Positions 1-6,933 of a stretch of DNA of 11,302 nucleotides are shown in pieces. Every line of letters starts with the position of its first letter. The stretch's first letter is position 1. The translations under genes and the position numbers were made by a program. The notes beneath the pieces were generated by a model that ran no database searches, was not told the DNA's origin, and saw nothing but the letters and a program-made list of their open reading frames with translations. The DNA comes from Candidatus Omnitrophota bacterium (GTDB lineage: Bacteria > Omnitrophota > Gorgyraeia > Duberdicusellales > 4484-171), in assembly GCA_016939345.1 (NCBI GenBank), contig JAFGHG010000034.1:1-11302 (forward strand). The letters run 5' to 3'.

Positions 1-1416
1 AGTGCTTATGCCCAAAAAGGTTCCTTAGCTGCCCAATCTCTCTATGAGGAGGGTCTTGATTATTTCCGCGGTGGCCTTCACCGCCTGGCCGAAGATTCTT
101 TTAGAAGGTGCCTGGCAATAGACCCCGGCCACAGGGATGCTCAAAAGTACCTTAAGATTATCGAGCAGAGCTATGTTTCTTCAACCCTGCGGAATTCTCA
201 GATCCAAAACAGTAATTACTCGCAACCGGTTGAAAATCTGGTTGAATCCTCACCTGGACTTTTTCAAAGAAATCTTGATTATCAGACTTCCCCTCAGGAT
301 TATTTGACCAGCGAAGATTATCTTTCCCGTCAGGAAATGGCAGAAAGGGAATTACGAAACAAGATCAAAGAAAGTAATATTAGATCAGACCAGATAAGGG
401 TTGAAGCCGTCAATCAGGCACGGGCAGATTTCCTGGAGCAAAAAGAGAAAGTAGAAAAGGTTGAGAAAGAGAACAAGACAAGAAGCCGCCAGGAAATAAT
501 CAAACAGACCCTTGAGGATGCCAGAATAAAAATAGATACAGAATATATGTTTACTGCCGGAGAGCAAAGTTTTGAAATAATAAATTCCAATGGAGGAAAG
601 CTTTCCAAACTAACTTTTCCCATAGAAGGCGGTATGGGCATTGTCAATGCCGAAGCAAAAGTATATCCTAATGTTTTTATAAGTGCCAGGTATGCCACTA
701 GCAATTTCGATAAAAAAACCAGCAAGGATGAAGATTGGAATTATATGTCAGGGTCAACTTATGTAAATTATCAGATAAGCGAGCAGGATACCAAGAACCG
801 AGCAGAATACTGGGATGCCAATCTTTATTACCGGTTTCTCGATTTGACCAAAGATGATCTTGGCGATTATCTATCCAACTTGTTTATTGTCGACAGGCTC
901 TATCTTGATGTATTCGGCGGCTATCAACAATACAAAGCCCGTCATACCATGATTGCTCCGGCTACCAAATTCTTATTGCAAATGGCAGACGGTTCCTGGT
1001 GGACAACCGATTTGAGTTCTTATAACCGATTAAATTCTCAGTACGAGGTCACTTATAAAGGTCCGCGTATTGGCTTGAGGGTGGGCGGTTCAATAACCGA
1101 GAAATTATCTTCAAATATCAGCATGTCTTATGCTTGGCTTCAGACAAAGTCCCATGGCTGCTGGAACCTTAGGAATTTCAACTGGTGGCATAAAGGCGAC
1201 GGTCTGGGTACAGGATTTACAACTGATATTGAAGCTTTATACCATTTCACTCCCAACTTTTTCTTAGGTGCGGGTTTTCATTACATCTATCAAAAACATA
1301 AAGATTTGTTATACACCGGTGTTGGTTCCGGTTCTGATTTCCATGACCTGGATCAGGCCCGGGAAGAGAAAATGGTCTTATACGGGCCTTCACTTAAGCT
1401 CGGGTACCGCTGGTAA
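1..1416 (+). CDS. Secreted TPR / coiled-coil / omptin-like outer-membrane barrel protein, 5' end outside window
   Basis: The frame is open from base 1 to the TAA at 1414-1416 (471 visible codons), so the start lies upstream; the TTG at 304 is internal. Codons 1-4 read Ser-Ala-Tyr-Ala followed by Gln, which looks like the end of a signal peptide with an AxA cleavage site, so probably only ~20 residues are missing. Codons ~12-55 resemble a TPR unit (LYEEGLDYFRGG ... AIDPGHRDA). Codons ~100-180 are a charged helical, probably coiled-coil segment rich in Glu, Lys, Arg and Gln. Codons ~190-471 alternate in beta-barrel fashion and end in GYRW, a terminal aromatic as in BAM substrates. The barrel recalls omptin proteases: a DEDW motif at codons 243-246, then a spaced DT...N.A.E..D.N pattern, GYQ, and a His at codon 385. 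The omptin link comes from motif memory, not a search. Protease activity is uncertain because the Asp expected two residues before the His is Lys 383. Confidence 0.72.
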   Translation, partial: SAYAQKGSLAAQSLYEEGLDYFRGGLHRLAEDSFRRCLAIDPGHRDAQKYLKIIEQSYVSSTLRNSQIQNSNYSQPVENLVESSPGLFQRNLDYQTSPQDYLTSEDYLSRQEMAERELRNKIKESNIRSDQIRVEAVNQARADFLEQKEKVEKVEKENKTRSRQEIIKQTLEDARIKIDTEYMFTAGEQSFEIINSNGGKLSKLTFPIEGGMGIVNAEAKVYPNVFISARYATSNFDKKTSKDEDWNYMSGSTYVNYQISEQDTKNRAEYWDANLYYRFLDLTKDDLGDYLSNLFIVDRLYLDVFGGYQQYKARHTMIAPATKFLLQMADGSWWTTDLSSYNRLNSQYEVTYKGPRIGLRVGGSITEKLSSNISMSYAWLQTKSHGCWNLRNFNWWHKGDGLGTGFTTDIEALYHFTPNFFLGAGFHYIYQKHKDLLYTGVGSGSDFHDLDQAREEKMVLYGPSLKLGYRW

Positions 1417-1464
1417 ACCTTCGTTTTCCGCTTGTTCTGTCTGGTATTTTTTCATAAATTTTAT

Positions 1465-1493
1465 TTGCTGACAGTTAATAACTATGATAGAAT
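1465..1493 (+). promoter_or_regulatory. Candidate sigma70 promoter for nfo-leuS
   Basis: A -35-like TTGCTG (1465-1470) is followed after 17 bases by TAGAAT (1488-1493), five of six matches to the -10 consensus. Transcription would start near 1500, giving a leader of about 60 bases before nfo. The -35 box is weak (three of six), so this is a plausible rather than strong call. The gap 1417-1562 shows no clear terminator for the upstream gene. Confidence 0.4.
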
Positions 1494-1562
1494 TCCACTT
1501 GCAGTATATATAGTTTTTTGATCCGGTTTTAAATAAAGCTTAATAAAAATTAAAAAAGACCT

Positions 1563-2411
1563 TTGTTAAAATTAGGCGTTCACGTATCAATATCGGGAAA
1601 TATTTATAAATCTGTAGACAGGGCAGAACAGCTTGGTTGTAACACCATGCAGATTTTTTCCCGGAATCCCCGGCAATGGCGCAAGGAAAATTTAAGCCAG
1701 GAAGATATACAGAAGTTCCGCCAAAAGATTCTTCAGGCCAAAATAAAGCCTCTTGTCATCCATATACCCTATACTTTAAACCTGGCTTCAAGCAGGCGCT
1801 CATTTTATAAGACTACCATACGTGACTTTATCCTCGATTTGGAGGAAACAGATAAACTGGGGGCAAACTTTCTGATTACTCATATGGGCTCTTATAAAGG
1901 CGGAACTGAGATAGGCGGTCTGCTTAGAGTGATAAATGCCTTGAAAAAAATATTAAAGGAGACTGCCGGCAACCAAACTGTTATTTTGCTGGAAAATACA
2001 TCAGGAAGCGGGAGCTGGCTGGGGTATAAATTTTCCCACCACCGTTTTATCTTGGAAGAGCTGGGATGGAGCGAGAGGGTGGGTGTTTGTTTGGATACAG
2101 CTCATGCTTGGGCTGCTGGTTATAAGATTGACAATGTCAAAGGCGTGGAAGATCTCTTGACAGAGATAGATAAGGAAGTCGGCATAAAACGCCTGAAAGT
2201 AGTGCATCTTAATGATACCCAGGAAGCTCTGGGGTCAAAAAAGGACCGTCATTTAGCTATTGGACAGGGAAATATCGGCAGGAGAGGCTTTAAAGCTATA
2301 ATCAACCATCCGGATTTACAAAAAACAGCATTTATCCTGGAGACGCCCAAGGATAGCGATGAAGATGATATCAATAATTTAAGGGCAGTTAGAAAACTTT
2401 ATAACCAATAA
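1563..2411 (+). CDS. nfo: Endonuclease IV (AP endonuclease, family 2)
   Basis: Nfo cleaves DNA 5' of abasic sites in base-excision repair and also trims blocked 3' ends. The 282-residue product matches the usual family length (E. coli 285). All nine metal ligands of the trinuclear zinc site appear in place: His67, His107, Glu144, Asp178, His181, His215, Asp228, His230 and Glu260, in the motifs LLENTSGSG, VCLDTAHAWAAGY and HLNDTQEALGSKKDRH. The start is TTG. It is the first possible start after an in-frame stop at 1551-1553, and the resulting N-terminus (MLKLGVHVSISG) fits the family, so a later start is unlikely. No good SD site precedes it. leuS follows after 8 bases, so the two are probably co-transcribed. 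The function is firmly supported; the substrate range is taken from the family. Confidence 0.96.
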   Translation: MLKLGVHVSISGNIYKSVDRAEQLGCNTMQIFSRNPRQWRKENLSQEDIQKFRQKILQAKIKPLVIHIPYTLNLASSRRSFYKTTIRDFILDLEETDKLGANFLITHMGSYKGGTEIGGLLRVINALKKILKETAGNQTVILLENTSGSGSWLGYKFSHHRFILEELGWSERVGVCLDTAHAWAAGYKIDNVKGVEDLLTEIDKEVGIKRLKVVHLNDTQEALGSKKDRHLAIGQGNIGRRGFKAIINHPDLQKTAFILETPKDSDEDDINNLRAVRKLYNQ

Positions 2412-2419
2412 TAAGACCT

Positions 2420-4867
2420 ATGCAATACACTAAAGATATCGATGTAAAATGGCAGAAATATTGGCAGGAAAACCGCTTATTTAACGTTGGCATCAAACAA
2501 AGATCAAAACCAAAATATTACTGCCTGGTGATGTTTCCTTATCCTTCCAGTGAGCTGCACGTAGGTCATGCCCGTAATTATATTATCGGCGATGCTGTTG
2601 CCCGTTATAAAAAGATGTGCGGGTTTTATGTTTTAAACCCTATGGGTTGGGATGCTTTCGGTCTTCCGGCTGAAAACCAGGCTATAAAACATAAGATCCA
2701 TCCCCGGGACTGGACCTTAAAAAACATCAAAAGAATAACTCAGCAGTTAAAAAGCTGGGGCATAGGCTATGACTGGGACAGGGAAGTTACTACTTGCCTG
2801 CCGGATTATTATAAGTGGACCCAATGGCTTTTTTTAAAGCTCTACGAAAAAGGTTTGGCTTACCGCAAAGAAGCCCCGGTAAACTGGTGCGATTCCTGCA
2901 AGACCGTTTTAGCCAACGAGCAGGTAATAGAGGGCCGGTGCGAACGCTGTAATTTTGAAGTTATCCAAAAAAACCTGAGGCAGTGGTTTTTTAAAATAAC
3001 TGATTACGCTAGTAAACTTCTTGATGATCTTGACCTATTAGAAGACTGGCCTCAAAGGGTTAAGACTATGCAGGATAACTGGATAGGCCGTTCATATGGA
3101 GTGAATATACATTTTCCCCTAGAAGGCTTGGACTTTGGACTAGATTGTTTTACCACCAGGGTAGATACTATTTTTGGAGCAACCTTTATTGCTTTGAACT
3201 GGGCGCATCCAAAAATTCCTGCATTGATTTCTGATTCTCCGGATAAAGATAAGATACATGGATTTGTAAAGGAATTAGAAAGCCAGCCTCTTTCTACGCG
3301 CTCTGTTGATAATTTCGAAAAAAAAGGTATTTTTAGCGGTAGATATGCAATTAACCCCATGAACGGAAAAAAAATACCTGTCTGGATAGCTAACTATATA
3401 CTCACCGGATACGGCACAGGAGCTATAATGTGTGTTCCTGCCCACGATAGCAGGGATTATGAATTTGCCAAAAAATACGATTTGGAGATAATCGAAGTAA
3501 TTAAAAAACCAAAGAATTCCCCTGATTCAGAAGGGGCCTGGGAAGGCGATGGCTTTTTGGTGAATTCTTCAGATTTTGATAATCTTCCCTGTGAAGATGC
3601 TAAAGAAGAGATTGCCTCATATATGGAGGCTAATGATATAGGAAAAAGAGAAGTCAATTTTAAGCTCCGTGACTGGCTAGTTTCCCGGCAGCGCTACTGG
3701 GGGGCTCCTATCCCGATTATTTATTGTCCGGATTGCGGCGAAGTCCCTGTTCCTTGGCAGGATCTGCCGGTCCTTTTACCGGAGGTACAGGAATTTTTAC
3801 CCACAGGTCAGTCCCCTTTGACCTATATAAAAGACTTTATCCGGGTGAAATGCCCTAAATGTTCCTCTGAGGCAAAACGGGAAACAGACACTATGGATAC
3901 TTTTGTAGATTCAAGCTGGTACTTTTTAAGATATATATCTCCCAAAAGCCAGGATCTGGCATTTTTACAGGAGGATGTCGACTACTGGCTGCCTGTAGAC
4001 CAATACATAGGCGGTGTCGAGCATGCAATCCTGCATCTTATGTACTCACGCTTTATAAACAAATTCCTTCATCACGAAAAACTTATATCTTTTTCCGAAC
4101 CTTTCAAGCGTCTATTTACCCAAGGCATGATAGTAAAAGACGGAGCAAAGATGTCTAAATCAAAAGGCAATGTAGTAGCTCCCGACTATATACTTGATAA
4201 ATATGGCGCAGATACTATGCGTTTGTACATTTTATTTATGGGTCCGCCCCAGAAAGACGCTGAATGGCAGGATGAAGGTCTGCAAGGCTGCTGGAGGTTT
4301 TTGCATCGGGCTTTACGTTTAGTCGATATGCTCAAATCCTACGAACCTCCCAAAGGTTCTGGTGAGATGTCCAAGCCGGAAAGAGAACTTTTAAATAAGA
4401 TTCACTCTACAATCCACTCTGTGACTAAAGACCTAGAGGGAAATTTTCAATTCAACACCGCTATTTCCAGGATTATGGAATTAGTCAATCAGACACATAA
4501 GACAGTTAACGAAGATACGATAGCAAAAGATATACTGCACCAGGCAGTTGAAACAGTTTTTCTTTTGCTTGCGCCTTTTACCCCGCATGTAAGCGAAGAG
4601 GTCAACCAAATCCTAGGCGGCACTTCTTCAGTTCTGCAGCGTCCATGGCCTAAAGCAATAGGCAAATATTTGGTCAGTGAAGAGGTTGAGATCGCTGTGC
4701 TTATCAACGGAAAAGTAAGAGATAAGTTGATGATAAAAACCGACTGGTCTCAGAAAGAGGTAGAAGAAAAAGCTTTATCCCAGGAGAAGATCAAGCAGGC
4801 AGTCTCTAGCAGCCAGCCAAAAAAGATCATTTATATAGACAAAAAAATCGTCAATATCGTGCTCTAG
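2420..4867 (+). CDS. leuS: Leucyl-tRNA synthetase
   Basis: This cytoplasmic class I synthetase charges tRNA-Leu. At 815 residues it is of bacterial length (B. subtilis 804, E. coli 860). The ATP-binding signatures are intact: HVGH at 47-50 within FPYPSSELHVGHARNY, and KMSKS at 577-581. Two cysteine pairs, C157/C160 and C174/C177, form a probable zinc knuckle; another set (C436/C439 and C478/C481) lies in the later insertion. The CP1 editing domain, which removes mischarged amino acids, is present: the Thr-rich TTRVDT at 245-250 and GTGAIMCVPAHDSRDYEF from 332, with Asp346 at the position of the conserved editing Asp. The catalytic-core motif MDTFVDSSWYFLRY is at 492-505, and the C-terminal small domain (AVLINGKVRDKL) is retained. 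The start ATG lies 8 bases after nfo with no clear SD site. The stop is TAG. Confidence 0.99.
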   Translation: MQYTKDIDVKWQKYWQENRLFNVGIKQRSKPKYYCLVMFPYPSSELHVGHARNYIIGDAVARYKKMCGFYVLNPMGWDAFGLPAENQAIKHKIHPRDWTLKNIKRITQQLKSWGIGYDWDREVTTCLPDYYKWTQWLFLKLYEKGLAYRKEAPVNWCDSCKTVLANEQVIEGRCERCNFEVIQKNLRQWFFKITDYASKLLDDLDLLEDWPQRVKTMQDNWIGRSYGVNIHFPLEGLDFGLDCFTTRVDTIFGATFIALNWAHPKIPALISDSPDKDKIHGFVKELESQPLSTRSVDNFEKKGIFSGRYAINPMNGKKIPVWIANYILTGYGTGAIMCVPAHDSRDYEFAKKYDLEIIEVIKKPKNSPDSEGAWEGDGFLVNSSDFDNLPCEDAKEEIASYMEANDIGKREVNFKLRDWLVSRQRYWGAPIPIIYCPDCGEVPVPWQDLPVLLPEVQEFLPTGQSPLTYIKDFIRVKCPKCSSEAKRETDTMDTFVDSSWYFLRYISPKSQDLAFLQEDVDYWLPVDQYIGGVEHAILHLMYSRFINKFLHHEKLISFSEPFKRLFTQGMIVKDGAKMSKSKGNVVAPDYILDKYGADTMRLYILFMGPPQKDAEWQDEGLQGCWRFLHRALRLVDMLKSYEPPKGSGEMSKPERELLNKIHSTIHSVTKDLEGNFQFNTAISRIMELVNQTHKTVNEDTIAKDILHQAVETVFLLLAPFTPHVSEEVNQILGGTSSVLQRPWPKAIGKYLVSEEVEIAVLINGKVRDKLMIKTDWSQKEVEEKALSQEKIKQAVSSSQPKKIIYIDKKIVNIVL

Positions 4868-4899
4868 TTAAAATATCTATTTTCAAGTTTTTGTCTGTA

Positions 4900-5014
4900 G
4901 GCTAGGGTTACGAAGCCCGTATCGCACTTGGGTTATGGTAACGTCTTTATTTTTATTATGTTACGTAACCTAACAACTTGACCGAAACGGGCATCGTTAC
5001 CGATAAACCTAACC
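4900..5014. repeat. Large imperfect inverted repeat in the leuS-comEA gap
   Basis: Three nested pairs of arms can be drawn. Outer: GGCTAGG (4900-4906) against CCTAACC (5008-5014), 6 of 7. Middle: GGTTACGAAGCCCGTATCG (4906-4924) against CGAAACGGGCATCGTTACC (4983-5001), 16 of 19 complementary. Inner: GGTAACGT (4937-4944) against ACGTAACC (4963-4970), 7 of 8, around an 18-base AT-rich loop. The mismatches in the middle and inner arms are all A against A or T against T. No ORF covers it. It could be a mobile-element remnant (MITE-like), a recombination or protein-binding site, or an RNA fold ending leuS transcription. There is no T-run after the stem, so a standard terminator is not supported. 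Confidence 0.7.
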
Positions 5015-5016
5015 AT

Positions 5017-5045
5017 TTGAGCGTATATTTTGGATTTTTAATAAT
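5017..5045 (+). promoter_or_regulatory. Weak candidate promoter for comEA-comEC
   Basis: TTGAGC (5017-5022) lies 17 bases before AATAAT (5040-5045). Both are partial matches to the sigma70 boxes (four and five of six). Initiation would fall about at the comEA ATG (5052), giving a near-leaderless transcript. This AT-rich stretch could give such a match by chance. Confidence 0.22.
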
Positions 5046-5051
5046 TGAAGT

Positions 5052-5399
5052 ATGTTCTACTTGACCCGCCAAGAAAGATTTATTCTTCTTGCCATAGGCG
5101 CATTGATTCTTTTTTCGGCAACCTTGCGTTATTTTAATAATTCTTCATTTATCCAAAGAGATCTTCAGCCCAAACAGGATATGCTTGAGACTGGCGACCC
5201 AGTTTTTTCTAGTATCAATATCAACCAGGCTTCAATGCTGGATTTGGAAAAGATACCTGGCATAGGTCCGGTTACAGCCAGAGGAATTGTAGAATACCGC
5301 AGGCTCAACGGGCCGTTCGAGGGCATAGAGGACTTAAAGAAAGTTAAAGGCATAGGTGAAAAAACCGCTCAGAGCATTCAGAATTATATTGATTTTTAA
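5052..5399 (+). CDS. comEA: ComEA-like helix-hairpin-helix DNA-binding protein
   Basis: A 115-residue protein. An N-terminal membrane segment (about residues 9-27, ERFILLAIGALILFSATL) is followed by a ~25-residue linker and a double helix-hairpin-helix domain opening with SININQAS at 54-61. The two hairpins are IPGIGPVTA (68-76) and VKGIGEKTA (98-106). In the ComEA family this domain binds incoming double-stranded DNA at the outer face of the inner membrane and passes it to the ComEC channel during transformation. Only the HhH part is present; there is no SLBB domain as in longer Gram-positive ComEA. comEC follows immediately, which supports the assignment. The start ATG has only a weak GAAG upstream. 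Related short HhH proteins without a proven uptake role exist, so an active competence role is inferred. Confidence 0.9.
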   Translation: MFYLTRQERFILLAIGALILFSATLRYFNNSSFIQRDLQPKQDMLETGDPVFSSININQASMLDLEKIPGIGPVTARGIVEYRRLNGPFEGIEDLKKVKGIGEKTAQSIQNYIDF

Positions 5400-5402
5400 A
5401 TA

Positions 5403-6836
5403 TTGCCCGTGCATAGAACCGATTTATCAGCAAAACTTACTTTTTCCCTTTTTGTCTTTTTTTCCCTGGGTTTACTGATAGGTAAAGTCTTCGGGCATTT
5501 TTTATTTTTCCTTTTTTTATCTGCTGTTTTTTTAATACTTTCCTTTAAATATTCCCGGAACAAACCCGTCCTTTCTGATCTGTTTATAATATTTTTATTC
5601 ATCTGCCTTGGAAGCTGCAGCATAAGCAGTTTTAACAAAAAGAATATAGATACTTTTTTGGGGCGAGCGGTTTCAGTCAAATTCAGAGTCATAAGCTTGG
5701 ACCAAGAAAACGAAGGCAGAAGAACCCTTAAAGTCCAGTTGCTCAAGGCCGATAATCAGCCGTTTAATTTTGTTGTTAATGCTATAGATTACACGAAATC
5801 CTTGCAGTATATGTGTCTTTATGAAACAAAGGCAAAAATAAGCAGGCACTATTTTAACAGGCATGAGTTTTATAACCTCTGGATTAAAAAAGACTCAAAC
5901 ATCCAGCTTATTCCTTCAGCAAAAATATATGAGATCAGAAAAAAGACCCTAGAATATTTTCTTTCTGTCCTGAAGCAAAACTGCAGCGACCAAGCCTATA
6001 GATTCATAAGTGCTGCTTTTCTCGGTAGAAGAGAGCTGATAAGGCATGAAAGGGACCATTTTTCTAGAGCCGGGGCAGCGCATCTTCTAGCCATAAGCGG
6101 ATTGCATATAGGGCTTTGTTCTATGCTATTTTTCTTCTGCCTGCGTTTTTTTCATATCCCTTTCAAAGCAAGCTTGATCATGTCCTTGCTTTTTATATAT
6201 TCGTATACTTTTCTTACCGGTTCCTCAGGCCCGACTGTCAGAGCTCTTATTATGTATTCGTCCTTTGTCATGGGTTTTTTGCTTCGCAGGAAAATAGATG
6301 TTTTAAATTCTCTTGGCCTGGCCGGGCTGATCATTCTTGTTCTAGATCCGTCAGCAATTTTTAGCATAGGTTTTCAGCTTTCTTTTGTTGCCGTCTTTGC
6401 CATTATCGCAGGTTTTCGGCATTTTAAGATAAGTAAACCCTCTAATTCGCTAATTTGTTATTTGAAATATACTTTTTTTTCTTCTTTTTTCGCCTGGTTC
6501 CTGCTTTTGCCTTTAATATCTTTTTATTTTAGCAAAATCAATCTGCTAAGCCCGCTGGCTAATCTGATTTTGATACCTTTTTTTACCGTTATCCTGGCAG
6601 TCACCTTCCTTTTGCTTTTTTTTGCTCCATTGACTTTTGTTGTACAGAGCCTGGGCAGTTTGTTGTCTTTTCTGACTTCATATTTTTTTGAAATCGTCAG
6701 AAACCTTGCTAATTTAAAATTTGCTTCAATTTCTTACTCTCTAACTGCCATAGAGTTATGTTTATATTACCTTTTTAGCGCTATGATTTTTATCAGCCTG
6801 GCCAGGTTGCGGCAGGGCCTGTTGCTTAAAGGCTGA
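5403..6836 (+). CDS. comEC: ComEC/Rec2-type DNA-uptake channel, short form without C-terminal metallo-beta-lactamase domain
   Basis: ComEC forms the inner-membrane channel for single-stranded DNA in natural transformation. The N-terminus has three hydrophobic segments within residues ~12-75, then a soluble region (~80-175, the DUF4131/OB-like part), then the multi-spanning Competence domain starting near residue 190. The family signature HLLAISGLHIGL is at 227-238. The protein stops at 477 residues after the last membrane helices, whereas B. subtilis ComEC has about 776 residues with a C-terminal metallo-beta-lactamase-like domain. That domain is absent here, and the 97 bases that follow could not hold it. 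The start is TTG at 5403 or GTG at 5409; no ATG is suitable. The frame equals that of comEA, with only the comEA stop and one codon between them, suggesting translational coupling. Family membership is firm; transport activity is inferred. Confidence 0.93.
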   Translation: MPVHRTDLSAKLTFSLFVFFSLGLLIGKVFGHFLFFLFLSAVFLILSFKYSRNKPVLSDLFIIFLFICLGSCSISSFNKKNIDTFLGRAVSVKFRVISLDQENEGRRTLKVQLLKADNQPFNFVVNAIDYTKSLQYMCLYETKAKISRHYFNRHEFYNLWIKKDSNIQLIPSAKIYEIRKKTLEYFLSVLKQNCSDQAYRFISAAFLGRRELIRHERDHFSRAGAAHLLAISGLHIGLCSMLFFFCLRFFHIPFKASLIMSLLFIYSYTFLTGSSGPTVRALIMYSSFVMGFLLRRKIDVLNSLGLAGLIILVLDPSAIFSIGFQLSFVAVFAIIAGFRHFKISKPSNSLICYLKYTFFSSFFAWFLLLPLISFYFSKINLLSPLANLILIPFFTVILAVTFLLLFFAPLTFVVQSLGSLLSFLTSYFFEIVRNLANLKFASISYSLTAIELCLYYLFSAMIFISLARLRQGLLLKG

Positions 6837-6858
6837 AATTTCTGTTTTTATTATTGGT

Positions 6859-6887
6859 TTGACAAAGACAGACTCCTTTGATATAGT
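6859..6887 (+). promoter_or_regulatory. Strong sigma70-type promoter for the BamD-like gene and lptE
   Basis: A perfect TTGACA (6859-6864) and TATAGT (6882-6887, five of six) are separated by exactly 17 bases. Initiation is expected near 6894, leaving an AT-rich leader of about 40 bases before the ATG at 6934. That leader has no recognisable SD site. Confidence 0.75.
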
Positions 6888-6933
6888 TTTTAAATATTTA
6901 ACATAGCTTGTTTATTTTTAATTCTATTTTTAT

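Noticed and set aside
304..1416. A separate gene starting at TTG 304
   Set aside because: The frame is open without a stop back to base 1 and upstream codons give a sensible signal-peptide end and TPR, so 304 is internal.
4906..5001. Integron attC site
   Set aside because: ACCTAAC resembles the attC core in two places, but both are in the same orientation and the inverse core with correct spacing is missing; no integrase or cassette context.
4868..5051. tRNA or known riboswitch between leuS and comEA
   Set aside because: No cloverleaf with T-loop (TTCGA-type) and anticodon arms can be drawn, and no riboswitch core is recognised.
5396..5746. 116-codon minus-strand frame opposite the comEC start
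   Set aside because: It lies opposite comEA/comEC, has biased Lys-rich composition from antisense of Phe-rich codons, and shows no family motif.
6116..6364. 82-codon plus-strand frame inside comEC
   Set aside because: It overlaps the signature region of ComEC in another frame and has no start signal or motif.
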